Shown: piece after piece, positions 25,745 through 34,105 of the stretch
How the letters are laid out: every line of letters starts with the position of its first letter
Numbering within the stretch: the first letter of the stretch is position 1
NCBI GenBank assembly: GCA_023265155.1
Contig: JAHFUL010000016.1
Location: 1 to 34,643, forward strand
DNA length: 34,643 nt
From: Acidobacteriota bacterium
GTDB taxonomy: Bacteria > Acidobacteriota > Vicinamibacteria > Vicinamibacterales > CAVVIG01
Direction of reading: 5' to 3'
Translations under genes and position numbers: made by a program
The notes under the pieces: model-generated
What the model saw: only the letters and a program-made list of their open reading frames with translations
What the model was told of the DNA's origin: nothing
Database searches by the model: none

Positions 25745-27573
25745 GCGATCGGCTCTGGGAACCGATCTTCCCTGATGTCGGGAAAATGATTCCTGATGAA
25801 TTCGACGATCTGTCTCGTGTTGCGTCCGGGGTCGCAAATCATTTTCAGGAAGCTTCGAATCAGGCGCCGCTCTTCCGTGGAGAGATCATCGAGGAGATCC
25901 ATCAGGCTGCTGTTGTCTTTGATGGAGTCCAGCGCGGCCCGCAGGCCCGGGGCGGGCAGTTGGTCGTATCCCTCCCATTTGGGAAGGAAGCCTCTCGCCA
26001 GGTAATAGCAGATGGTTTGTACGTGCGCGAGCGTGAACGACTGGTCGCCACGCTTCAAGCCCTCCCGGTACTCGTTACTCAGCGTGGTGATCAAGTCGGG
26101 GTCGAGCGCGACGTCTCCCTTGCGAGCCGCGTACCTGATGATGCTGGCCACCCGCTCGGGAGGCAAGGGGGGAATGTCTGCGGGATCTTCAGGACGCTTC
26201 AACGAGATGAAGAGCTTTGAGAACGCATTCTCGTCGACGGCGATGAACACGAACACCAGACGCTCGTCCGCATGCTTCAGCAGACGGCCCGCCAAATCGA
26301 GAATGGATTTCTTCTTGTCCGGAGACTCCTGAGCCGCCCGGGCCGCTCGCTCGAACTGATCCAGGAAGATCACGATGCACTTCGAGGTCAGCGTTTTGAG
26401 GCGTGGCAGCAGGGTCTCCCACGCCTCGTCGTCGACGGAGAATCGTGCCTTCAGGGCCGCCCGAAGCTGTGGCTCGACATCCTGCTTGCAGCGAACGTAG
26501 ACGCACTCATACTCGTACTTGTTCGCGTCCTTCCCCCGCCTTGGCTTGAGGGGCTTGAGGAGATAAGGAGTGAGTCCGGCGCGAATGAAAGACGTCTTGC
26601 CCACCTTCGGTTTGCCGGAAAGAAAGAGCGCCGGGGGCGGCACGCCTTCGAACAGCTTCAGTACTTTTCGCGTCAGCTTTCGTCGTCCGAGAAACCAGAG
26701 CTGCTGATCTTCCTGGTAGTGGTCGAGGAACTTGAAGCTGTTCTGCCGCGTCCGCGCCGTCGAAGCCTCGACCGGCGTGGTCAGCTGGCGATGAAGCGTC
26801 TCGACGAAGTCGTCGAACTTTCCAAGGTCCCCGCCGATGACCCTCTCCAGCGAGCGCCTGCGGGACAGGAGCCCCTTGACGTTCTCGACTGCGCCGGAGG
26901 GATTGACGTAGTAGATGTCTCCGCCGCCTTTCGACGGGTCGAAGGCCCGCCGCAAACACTCGTCGTTGAACGCGTATCCGCAGATGACGATGTCGCGGCT
27001 GGTCAGATCGCTGATCACTTTCTCGAGATCCGGCGGATAATTCAGCATCTCCTCCTTGGAAAACAGGAAGTAATCCGAGGATTGCAGGCTCCCGTGCATC
27101 TTGAGGATCTTCACGCGGGGCTCTCGGCTCTGCACCAGTTTGGCGATGCTCTGCACGTCCGTCTCGCCGCGAATAATCGTTTTGTAGTCCGTGAACCCCG
27201 CGTCGTCCAGCGCGCGTTCGAGGAGGCGATCGAAGTTGAACGTGATGACGACATCGAAGAATCCGCGCTGAATGAGCTCGGCGAGCCGATGGTATCCGCT
27301 CGACGGCGGGCGGTTCAGGTACGGTTTCAGCCAAAGCCCCCGGTTGGCCTCGCTGCCAGTGCGCCAGAGCTCGTCGAAGCGATCTTCTATCGTGTCGGCC
27401 GATGCCGTCTGGGTGGCATATGTCGAGACCAGCTCCTCCATGATGGTGGCGGTCGGCTTCACGCCGGAGCTCAGCGACGCTCCAGCACCGAGCATGAGCA
27501 CGAAGCTCTCGCCCGCGGTCTTCTTGAGATTGAGGAGCTGTGCCAGATTCCGAATTCTATCCAGCGTCTGCAT
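25741..27573 (-). CDS. SIR2-domain STAND NTPase (Avs5-like architecture)
   Basis: 610 aa. Residues 20-265 are a SIR2-like domain: GAGAS (29-33), TFNFD (111-115), KMHGS with the catalytic His at 160, and DIVICGYAFND. The NAD-contacting residues look intact, so NAD hydrolysis is plausible. Residues about 290-600 form a STAND NTPase: LSGKPKVGKTSFIRAG (Walker A about 320-328), VIFLDQFERA (403-410) and FVFIAVDENAFSKLF, ending in a winged-helix-like segment. SIR2-STAND proteins such as Avs5 kill infected cells by NAD depletion. Here the long repeat sensor usually found C-terminal is missing and the next, coupled gene carries repeats instead. It has its own probable promoter. Confidence 0.9.
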   Translation of the reverse strand: MQTLDRIRNLAQLLNLKKTAGESFVLMLGAGASLSSGVKPTATIMEELVSTYATQTASADTIEDRFDELWRTGSEANRGLWLKPYLNRPPSSGYHRLAELIQRGFFDVVITFNFDRLLERALDDAGFTDYKTIIRGETDVQSIAKLVQSREPRVKILKMHGSLQSSDYFLFSKEEMLNYPPDLEKVISDLTSRDIVICGYAFNDECLRRAFDPSKGGGDIYYVNPSGAVENVKGLLSRRRSLERVIGGDLGKFDDFVETLHRQLTTPVEASTARTRQNSFKFLDHYQEDQQLWFLGRRKLTRKVLKLFEGVPPPALFLSGKPKVGKTSFIRAGLTPYLLKPLKPRRGKDANKYEYECVYVRCKQDVEPQLRAALKARFSVDDEAWETLLPRLKTLTSKCIVIFLDQFERAARAAQESPDKKKSILDLAGRLLKHADERLVFVFIAVDENAFSKLFISLKRPEDPADIPPLPPERVASIIRYAARKGDVALDPDLITTLSNEYREGLKRGDQSFTLAHVQTICYYLARGFLPKWEGYDQLPAPGLRAALDSIKDNSSLMDLLDDLSTEERRLIRSFLKMICDPGRNTRQIVEFIRNHFPDIREDRFPEPIA

Positions 27574-27596
27574 TATGTCGGGAGTCGAGGGCGGTA

Positions 27597-27624
27597 GTAT
27601 TACTGTTCACTCATGCGGTGTAAA
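27597..27624 (-). promoter_or_regulatory. Promoter in front of the SIR2-STAND gene
   Basis: On the minus strand: TTTACA (27624-27619), a 16-bp spacer and TAATAC (27602-27597), 24 bases before the ATG. It lies in the 138-base gap after the hydrolase gene, so the SIR2/STAND pair can be expressed separately from the peptidase/hydrolase pair. Confidence 0.55.
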
Positions 27625-27711
27625 GAGCTCATGGGCGGCGAGCGCTGATCGCAGCTCACGACGCGCGGATGGAACTTCCGCAGGAGCAGCAGGCGAACCG
27701 CACGGCGGAGT

Positions 27712-29019
27712 CTACGCGATTGCCGTTCGAACGGCGTGGGCGACCTGCTTGCCGGTCACGTCGCCGTGGCTCTTGATGAAGTCACTCGCTTCAAGGTTGA
27801 AGAACACGCCGGCTCTGAACGCGTAGCTCGCGCCTGCCTCCAGCAATGTCCCTTCGATCGTTTCGCCGTTCTGCATCTGCTGGACGCCGTTGCGGCCGAG
27901 GCCACCGAAGACGTCGTTCTTGTCGCCGAACGCCGCCGCCTTGTCGCCGATGATTCGCGACGCCAACGGGTACGCGACGCCCACGGCTTTGTCGTTCGGC
28001 GTGTGGGTCACCAATATCGGGCCGCCGACCCGTTGTTGATCGACCACGCTCCGGAAGAAGCCATTCATCGTTTTCGAGAACCCGTTGTGCGAAAACGCCG
28101 TTTGCAGGAGCGACAGGCTCTTGATCTTGTTCGTGGTCGAGTTGGCGGCGGTGGCGGCGACGACGCGTCCTCCGAAGCTGTGACCCACGAGGTGAATGCG
28201 CTCGACCTTCAGCGCCAGCTCGTCAACCAGCTTGGCGACGCCGTTCTTCCCGACCGTTCCTGCTCGGGCCTTCATCTCGTAATACGTCGTGAAATTCAGG
28301 ACGTTCATGGCCGACGCCTTGAAGCCGGAGAGCGACTCCCTCAACCCTGCCGCTCCGCCCGTCTCCAGACCCGTGCTCCCGACGCCAAGCGGCAGAGAGG
28401 CGCTGCCGTCAGTTGATCCGGCGACTTCGGGATCGAGATCCTCTTCGTCGACTTTGAGGTTGTCCATCAGCTCATTGCCGTCGCTCTTGAAGAACGTGAG
28501 GGACGCGTCCTCCTTGTTCGCGGCCGATGGATCGAGCAGCGAGCGGATCGTGTCGACGAACGCACGGCGTGCGGAGGCGCTGTCCTCGAGCTCGGAGACC
28601 AGTGCCTGTGCTTCCTCGAGGATCTTCTGCTGCTCAGGGTCGGCGAACAGGTCCTTCATCCGATCGAGCTTCTCATCGAGCGCCCGGCGCGAGCGATCAT
28701 CCGCGGCGCCCAGACTCGCCGAGCCCTGGGCGTCGCCAGCCTGTCCCGCGACCGCCACCAGCTCGTCGAACTTCTTCGACGGCCAGATGACGCCGACGAT
28801 CCCGAATCTGCGGCCAGGCAGGTCGTTGGGCGCGCCGACTTCGACGAAGTTCGTGAAGAACGCTCGGTACATATTGCGCGCGTCGTCCGCGCTGTTGTTC
28901 CATCCGTGCGACATGACGAAGAGATCGGTGACGCCATCAGGGAGTGTCACGGCACTCTCGAGGGCACCGTTCTTGTCGAACCGCGCCTCGACGTAGGGAA
29001 TTCCAGAAATGTCGGTCAC
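27712..29019 (-). CDS. Alpha/beta-hydrolase (lipase/esterase-like) of the candidate conflict locus
   Basis: 435 aa, no signal peptide. SHGWNNSADDARNMY (about residue 37) forms the oxyanion-type HGW motif and LVGHSFGGRVVAATAA carries the nucleophile Ser281. Asp343 (THTPNDKAVG) and His418 (IKSHGDVTG) complete a plausible triad. A long insertion between them (about 85-240), rich in Asp/Glu/Ser, may be a lid or partner-binding segment. The substrate is unknown; lipid or peptide esters are possible. GTG start 29019 with GGAGG 4 bases upstream. It lies 31 bases after the S8 peptidase gene, so the two are certainly co-transcribed. Confidence 0.85.
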   Translation of the reverse strand: MTDISGIPYVEARFDKNGALESAVTLPDGVTDLFVMSHGWNNSADDARNMYRAFFTNFVEVGAPNDLPGRRFGIVGVIWPSKKFDELVAVAGQAGDAQGSASLGAADDRSRRALDEKLDRMKDLFADPEQQKILEEAQALVSELEDSASARRAFVDTIRSLLDPSAANKEDASLTFFKSDGNELMDNLKVDEEDLDPEVAGSTDGSASLPLGVGSTGLETGGAAGLRESLSGFKASAMNVLNFTTYYEMKARAGTVGKNGVAKLVDELALKVERIHLVGHSFGGRVVAATAANSTTNKIKSLSLLQTAFSHNGFSKTMNGFFRSVVDQQRVGGPILVTHTPNDKAVGVAYPLASRIIGDKAAAFGDKNDVFGGLGRNGVQQMQNGETIEGTLLEAGASYAFRAGVFFNLEASDFIKSHGDVTGKQVAHAVRTAIA

Positions 29020-29050
29020 GAGACCTCCGTTTCGAGCCGTTTCACGCGGC

Positions 29051-30997
29051 TCAGATGGACTGGATCGTTCGCATCAAGTCGACGAGACCTGCACCCTGGA
29101 AATAACGGTCGCGGCGCAAGTCCGTCGCGCTCGACACGAACAGCTCCTTGACGCGTTCCGGCTTCCCGACGAATTCGCTGCGGACCGACAAAAACGCCGC
29201 GATCACGCCGCTGACGTGCGGGGCGGCCATGCTCGTGCCGCTGCTCTCGACGTAATCACACTCGCGGCCCTTCGCCCCCTCGGTTTTCAGCAGGCCGGTG
29301 GCGCAGGACAGGATCTTCTCGCCCGGCGCGACGAGGTCCGGCTTCAATCGTCCGTCGCCGGTCGGCCCCTTCGATGAAAAATACGAGACGCCGTACACGT
29401 GCGGCATGTCGCGATGCGTGGAGCCCACCGTGATGGCGAGGTCGGCATTGCCGGGGTCGTTGATGGTCAGCGCCATGCCGGCCGAGGTCGCGCCGATGGA
29501 CGACTTCAACGTGCCGTACCCGGTGTTCCCGGCGGCGACCACCACGACCACGCCCGATTTGACCAGCCGGTCCACCTCGACGCAGAGCGGACTCTGCCCG
29601 CACGCAAACCATTCGGGCTCGAAGTTGTAGCCGAGGCTCATGTTCACGCCATGGATGATGAGCCGGCGACCGTAGCCGTTCCTTTCCTGCACGTGGGCAA
29701 TCGCCGCAATCAGGTTGCTGACCGACCCTTTTCCGTTCTCGTCGAGGACGCGCAGACTCACGAGCTGACATCGCGGGGCCATCCCGCTCGCGCCCTCGAG
29801 GCGCGCCCCCCGATACTCGGTGTCCCCCTTCTCGTTCAGAGACCGGGAGACGGCGGTCGGCCGCTGTGCTTCGGGCGCATCGGGTGGGACGCGCCATTCT
29901 CCCGCGATGATCCCGGCCACATGCGTCCCGTGGCCGTTCTCGTCGTCGAACGGCCCGGCGCCATCGGTCGTGAAGTCCTTGTGCAGCGGCGAATTCGGAT
30001 CGACGTTGGCGTATTTGGCGAAATGCCGGTGATCGTGCTTGATGCCCGAGTCCATCACCGCCCACGTCACGCCTGCGCCATGCGCCGAAAATGAGTTTTG
30101 CGCCGCGTCGGCCTTGACCGTGGCGATCGACTTGTTGATGCACGCGGACACATCGAAATCTGGCCAGATGTGAAAGATCGCCCGGTACTTTCGTGCGTCG
30201 ATCGTCGCCATGATGGTGGGATTGGTCGTCGCCCCGCGGCGCTTGTCCGCCTCGACCTCAGCCTGCGCGATGTCCAGTTCCACGAGTTTGCGGATGGTCC
30301 GCGCTTCCAGCCGGGCGAAGAGGTACTGGCTGTTGGGATTGTCTTTCTCCCAGTGCAGGTCCTGTCCCGCGTCGCGGACGTCGGCCTGTGCTTTCGCAGG
30401 CTCGATGTGGTCGACCACCCACCGCCTCGCGGCTTCGCGGCCGCGCGGGTGCTCGAGATTGAGATCGATGATCACGTCGAATCGCGCCGGACCGAGCCGC
30501 GTGATCGGCTGCGGCCGGCCGACTGATCCCTCGCGCTCGTTTTCGTTGAGAATTCGTCGGACGACAGCCGCGTGGAGACGCGCGAACCCGTAGTGGCTCC
30601 CAGGCACGAGCGGTGCGATCGTCTGCACGGCGATCGCCTCGATCATCGCCTGATGCCGCTTCTCCATGCGTTCGCGTAATGCCTCGGGGGCCCTCTCGCC
30701 TTGCGCCGCCGACATTTTCGAGGCCTGCGTTGCGGCACGTCCTGCCATCTCCTGAACCGCTTGACGCGCCGCTTCGGCCCCACCGGGAAACCCGACGTTG
30801 TATTCGACGGCGGTATTGAACTCCACCACCGCCTCCGGGTGGTCTTTCATGATCGCGTTGATGGTGTCGACATCCTCCTGCATCGCCCTGAGCAGCGGCA
30901 GCGCAATCACCGTGCGGTCCAGCACGAGCGGATTGAACTGTTTCACCTTGAGGTGTTCTTCCAGGAGCCGGTGGGAGTCTGGTGTCAGGTCGTCCAT
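29051..30997 (-). CDS. Cytoplasmic subtilisin-like (S8) serine peptidase with duplicated N-terminal module
   Basis: 648 aa. The catalytic triad is complete: Asp316 (AVMDSGI), His356 (NGHGTHVAG) and Ser589 (SSGTSMAAPH), with oxyanion Asn491 (AAGNTG). There is no signal peptide or pro-domain of the secreted type, so it should act inside the cell. Residues about 55-150 and 173-242 look like two copies of one module (a strand, then GxEAARxxV, then YxFARLxAxxVRxx). These may hold the peptidase inactive or bind a target. It is the first gene of the four-gene locus, with a strong promoter upstream. Whether it processes its neighbours or a host target is unknown. Confidence 0.9.
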   Translation of the reverse strand: MDDLTPDSHRLLEEHLKVKQFNPLVLDRTVIALPLLRAMQEDVDTINAIMKDHPEAVVEFNTAVEYNVGFPGGAEAARQAVQEMAGRAATQASKMSAAQGERAPEALRERMEKRHQAMIEAIAVQTIAPLVPGSHYGFARLHAAVVRRILNENEREGSVGRPQPITRLGPARFDVIIDLNLEHPRGREAARRWVVDHIEPAKAQADVRDAGQDLHWEKDNPNSQYLFARLEARTIRKLVELDIAQAEVEADKRRGATTNPTIMATIDARKYRAIFHIWPDFDVSACINKSIATVKADAAQNSFSAHGAGVTWAVMDSGIKHDHRHFAKYANVDPNSPLHKDFTTDGAGPFDDENGHGTHVAGIIAGEWRVPPDAPEAQRPTAVSRSLNEKGDTEYRGARLEGASGMAPRCQLVSLRVLDENGKGSVSNLIAAIAHVQERNGYGRRLIIHGVNMSLGYNFEPEWFACGQSPLCVEVDRLVKSGVVVVVAAGNTGYGTLKSSIGATSAGMALTINDPGNADLAITVGSTHRDMPHVYGVSYFSSKGPTGDGRLKPDLVAPGEKILSCATGLLKTEGAKGRECDYVESSGTSMAAPHVSGVIAAFLSVRSEFVGKPERVKELFVSSATDLRRDRYFQGAGLVDLMRTIQSI

Positions 30998-31034
30998 GCT
31001 TTGGAGGCGGCTCTACGGCGACGGAGCAGCCGTG

Positions 31035-31062
31035 ATTATGGGCGGCGCGACGGAATTGTCAA
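31035..31062 (-). promoter_or_regulatory. Strong promoter of the four-gene locus
   Basis: On the minus strand: consensus TTGACA (31062-31057), a 16-bp spacer and CATAAT (31040-31035, one mismatch to TATAAT), about 37 bases before the peptidase ATG. Confidence 0.65.
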
Positions 31063-31187
31063 GGGCCGTGGTGCGAGATTCTCTCTCTTCTCGCTCGAGG
31101 AAGAGGTCAGGAAGCAGACGGTTTGTGGGAGAATCGCATCTCATACCCGATTCCGGCAATCGCTGACGGGAGGTCAGCGGATCGGAA

Positions 31188-31292
31188 CCTAGCAGTCCGT
31201 GGCGCACGTGCGTTGCCGCTCGAAGAAGGGGTCAGACCCCTTTGCGATGGCCGAGAACAACGGCTCTGACCCCTTCTTCTGCCTGCGCCTGG
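31188..31292. repeat. 105-bp interspersed palindromic element, copy B
   Basis: Second copy of the element at 16798. The outer ends (CCTAGCAGTCCGTGGCGCA and CTGCCTGCGCCTGG) match copy A except for one base. The inner right palindrome is worn (GGCTCTGACCCC instead of GGGGTCAGACCCC). It lies in the gap upstream of the conflict-locus promoter. Confidence 0.85.
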
Positions 31293-31364
31293 GACTGCAC
31301 CAGCTCGATATGACTTTCACCACGGCTGCTTAGAGTAGACCGCGTTTTCTTCGAGGAGGAGCTG

Positions 31365-31469
31365 ATGCAGAGGAAGCGATTAGGAGCGTTGGCAGTCGCG
31401 GCAGTCCTGAGTCCAGCCGTGGCGTTCACCCAGACGGGGAACGCGCCCGTGCCGGCGGCCCAGGGTTGA
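31365..31469 (+). CDS. Small ORF, 34 aa, signal-peptide-like; possibly the remnant of a larger gene
   Basis: ATG 31365 follows a very good Shine-Dalgarno (GAGGAGG). The product MQRKRLGALAVAAVLSPAVAF is a typical secretion signal and the ORF then stops after QTGNAPVPAAQG. After a +1 shift a Pro/Gly-rich frame (SVFGIGGEPPLAPKRD) stays open for about 50 more codons, so this may be a frameshifted small secreted protein. No homologue is recognised. The rest of the 700-base gap between the peptidase and the carboxypeptidase-regulatory gene holds only repeat copy B. Confidence 0.4.
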   Translation: MQRKRLGALAVAAVLSPAVAFTQTGNAPVPAAQG

Positions 31470-31697
31470 GGCCGCCTTCTTCTATCAGCGTGTTCGGCAT
31501 CGGTGGCGAGCCGCCCCTCGCGCCCAAGCGTGACGCCGATTCTCTCCTATCGTCGTCACGATGGGAGATGGCAACCCAGCGAATTTCCGGCAGACAAGTG
31601 TCTATCGCCGGCAAGCAGTAGCGCCCTAACGCGAGTCCGACGTCATGCAGGCGTTGACCGGAACCTCCGAAACGCGGGGACCGCAGGGGACCTTTGG

Positions 31698-32768
31698 ATG
31701 ACACTCCTCTTCGCGAGCCTGACTCTTATGGGCACGCTCGGCGCGAGTCAACTCCCGCAGCCGGTCACACCCATGGGTCAAGTGTCGGGACAGGTGATCG
31801 AAGACGGCACGAATGCACTGGTCGCTGGCGCCCGCGTGTTCGTGATCCTCGAAGAGCGATTCGCGCCAGCCGACCCGCCTCCGGCCTCCGTTACCGACGA
31901 GGACGGTCGCTATCACTTCGACGCGTTGCCGGCTGGGCGGTACCGCATCGCGGCCCAGAAGACTGGCTTTGCGCCTCCGATGGAACCTTCGACGATGGCG
32001 ATGTTCGAGCTGTCGGCTGGTCAGGTTCTGGACGGTCTGACCGTGTCTTTGCAAAGGGGCGGTGTGATCACTGGGCGTGTGCTCGATCAGTTTGGGAAAC
32101 CGCTCGTCGATGTCGGGGTGACGGCGTTGTTGAAACGGCTCCACTTGAACGACCGGCCGGCGGGGCTGAGCTCCTCAGGTGCCCCCTTGCTCATGCCGTC
32201 CGGCCAGGATCAGACGAACGACCTCGGGGAGTTCCGGATCTTGGGGCTCCCGCCGGGCGAGTACGTGATCGCGGCGAGTCCGCGCTCGGATTTCACATTC
32301 TTTCCTGGCACGCCCGACGTGTCCGCTGCTCAACCCGTGTCGGTGTTGTCGGGTGAAACGGTGAGCGCGCTGACTATCCAGCTCGTCGCCGTCCCCGCGT
32401 TCCGCGTGTCGGGTGTGGTCGTCGACGGAGTGGGCGCTCCCGTCGCGGGCGTGACGGTGATGCTGATGACGGCGCCGCGCGGAACCGATTTTCTCGTCTC
32501 TCTTGCGATGGGAGCACCCCGCATGAGCCAGTCGGACGCGAGCGGCGCATTCACCTTCGGTGATGTGGCTGCCGGTTCGTACACATTGCGGGCAGCTGGC
32601 TTCGGCGGGATCTTCGCTGCTACCGACAACTTCGGCATCGACATCGACGGAACGCCGCGAGCAGACCCGATCCGCCCGACGCCCGCGCTGGAACCAGGGA
32701 CACTTGACGTGACCATCGACACCGCGAACGTCAGCGATCTCAGGATCGTCGTGGCTGGAGCGCCCTAG
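31698..32768 (+). CDS. Secreted protein with carboxypeptidase-regulatory-like (Ig-type) repeats
   Basis: 356 aa from the chosen ATG; the track start at 31503 lies in non-coding sequence. There is a short signal (MTLLFASLTLMGTLGAS), then three beta-sandwich repeats of the carboxypeptidase regulatory-like kind: VSGQVIEDGTNALVAGARVFV...DEDGRYHFDALPAGRYRI, then ITGRVLDQFGKPLVDVGVTAL...LGEFRILGLPPGEYVI, then VSGVVVDGVGAPVAGVTVML...SGAFTFGDVAAGSYTL. No peptidase domain is present. Such proteins are abundant in Acidobacteriota; function unknown, probably cell-surface. Confidence 0.83.
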   Translation: MTLLFASLTLMGTLGASQLPQPVTPMGQVSGQVIEDGTNALVAGARVFVILEERFAPADPPPASVTDEDGRYHFDALPAGRYRIAAQKTGFAPPMEPSTMAMFELSAGQVLDGLTVSLQRGGVITGRVLDQFGKPLVDVGVTALLKRLHLNDRPAGLSSSGAPLLMPSGQDQTNDLGEFRILGLPPGEYVIAASPRSDFTFFPGTPDVSAAQPVSVLSGETVSALTIQLVAVPAFRVSGVVVDGVGAPVAGVTVMLMTAPRGTDFLVSLAMGAPRMSQSDASGAFTFGDVAAGSYTLRAAGFGGIFAATDNFGIDIDGTPRADPIRPTPALEPGTLDVTIDTANVSDLRIVVAGAP

Positions 32769-32791
32769 ACGGCTCCGACCGTGAATTGTAG

Positions 32792-33166
32792 ACATGGTGC
32801 CAGGATCTCGGCCTGTGGCTGATGACCTACGACAGCCGGCCGCCGGCGACGCAGGGGATCCAGTTTTCGTACTCGACGACACCGTGGGGGCCGTGGAGCG
32901 AACCACAAGTCATCCTGGACGCCAATCGCGATGCCGCCGGCAAGTTCATTCACGACCCTCGCGCCAGACCGCCGGATGGACTCTCGGGGCCGGTCATTGG
33001 TCAGGGCCAGGCAAACCCTGAGGCCGTGCGCGGCGGCGGATATGCGCCATACGTCGTCGAGCGCTGGACGAAGCGGCTGGGATCCGAGTTGAATGTGTAC
33101 TACGTGCTCTCGACCTGGAATCCCTACGTCGTCGTGTTGAACAAGTCGCGCCTGCGCATCGAGTAG
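32792..33166 (+). pseudogene. 5'-truncated DUF4185-like protein fragment
   Basis: The frame (LGLWLMTYDSRPP, GIQFSYSTTPWGPWSEPQVI, GKFIHDPRA, GGYAPYVVERWT, LNVYYVLSTWNPYVVVLNKSRL) reads like the C-terminal part of DUF4185-type proteins, secreted propellers often near glycosidases or sulfatases. Homology starts at once after an in-frame TAG at 32789, with no signal peptide or start that fits, so the first two thirds are missing. The ATG used by the track (32822) lies within the conserved region. Confidence 0.7.
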
Positions 33167-33204
33167 ATAGTCAGCGGCCGCTTCGTCAGTCAGGAGGCAT
33201 CGTG

Positions 33205-33420
33205 ATGGAACATCAACGTCAACTCCGACTGGTGCCAGGCGTCGTCCTCACACTGCTGACGCTCGCCGCCGTGACCACGGTCGGGCGCGTCCGGCAGCCG
33301 CAACCGTCGCGACCCAATATCCTGTTCGTCCTCGCGGACGACCTCGACGCGGCAGAATTGACCTACCTCCCAAAAATCAACGCGCTTCTCACGGGAAGCT
33401 GGGTCAGGGGCTCGGGATGA
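33205..33420 (+). pseudogene. 3'-truncated sulfatase fragment
   Basis: ATG 33205 (GTG 33202 also possible) follows GGAGG. A signal-like segment (LVPGVVLTLLTLAAVTTVG) precedes RPNILFVLADDLDAAELTYLPKI, the conserved N-terminus of type I sulfatases with the metal-binding Asp pair. The homology then breaks off and the frame stops within 15 codons. The CxPxR formylglycine motif and the whole catalytic body are absent, so it cannot be active. Confidence 0.75.
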
Positions 33421-33622
33421 GCTGGGTCGAGCACTCAGGGTGAACCACCATGCTCGTTCGTGCGGCGTCGTCGAGGCGGCGCGAGCAGTTCCGGATTCGC
33501 CTATCGGGCGCTCCGGGGGCCGGCGATATCCTACGCGTCACCGAGACGCGCCATGCGCGCTCGAGTCACGGCATCGTCACCGCGTGCGCGCCGACACTGA
33601 ATGCGCGCAGCGACACTCCGAC

Positions 33623-34105
33623 TCACCGGTCCGCGCGGGCGCGAAGGATGTCGAGAGGACTTCGCGCCGGGTTGCGCAGGTCCTTCGCAACGTGGGTATA
33701 CACCATGGTCGTCTCGACGTTGGCGTGCCCAAGGTATAGGAGTAGTGCCGGGTTCTGATGCGCGACCGCAGTTGTTCGAGGGCCGCCAGCGGACCGGCCC
33801 GGCCGTGCTCGTCCACGATCGTGCTGCCTGACCGCCGATGCCAGTCGGTTCGCTGGAGGAAGTTGACGAAGTAGATGCGGAGGGCCTGTTTCAGCCTGGA
33901 GCACTTGCCAGTCCTGACAGCTGCCGCTCCGTTCTAACTCTTCGCGGAACCGCTGCACTTGATCCGCCAGCGGCTCGTTGGAGGCCTGACGCGTGAGAAC
34001 CGGCGCACCCAGCGCACGCAGTAGGGCGCTGCTTTCTCCTTCACAAGCTGCGCCTTGAGAAGGAACTCCCCGAATTGCTGCAACGACGTCTCAAGCTCTC
34101 GCAAG
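33623..34105 (-). pseudogene. Integron-type tyrosine recombinase (integrase), frameshifted and internally deleted
   Basis: Read on the minus strand in three frames. Near 34075-33990: QQFGEFLLKAQLVKEKAAPYCVRWVRRF. Near 33985-33900: NEPLADQVQRFREELER. Near 33895-33750: QALRIYFVNFLQRTDWHRR and LEQLRSRIRTRHYSY. Then, directly at about 33740: LYLGHANVETTMVYTHVAKD and RNPARSPLDILRARADR with the catalytic Tyr. The RTRHYSY segment normally opens the core integrase, so roughly 200 residues, including the Arg and Lys/His catalytic positions, are gone. The C-terminal NPARSPLD resembles IntI-type recombinases. Clearly dead, but it marks former mobile DNA. Confidence 0.75.

Noticed and set aside
24533-25789. 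418-aa plus-strand ORF antisense to the large STAND gene
   Set aside because: Antisense shadow; the minus frame has P-loop and repeat motifs and tight coupling to its neighbour.
26450-26475. TTCAGGGCCGCCC inside the SIR2-STAND gene, resembling a hairpin repeat
   Set aside because: No left arm and no GTAG head; a chance match within coding sequence.
26272-27597. 441-aa plus-strand ORF antisense to the SIR2-STAND gene
   Set aside because: Composition of a shadow frame (Arg/Glu/Leu-rich), no motifs, and the opposite frame is clearly coding.
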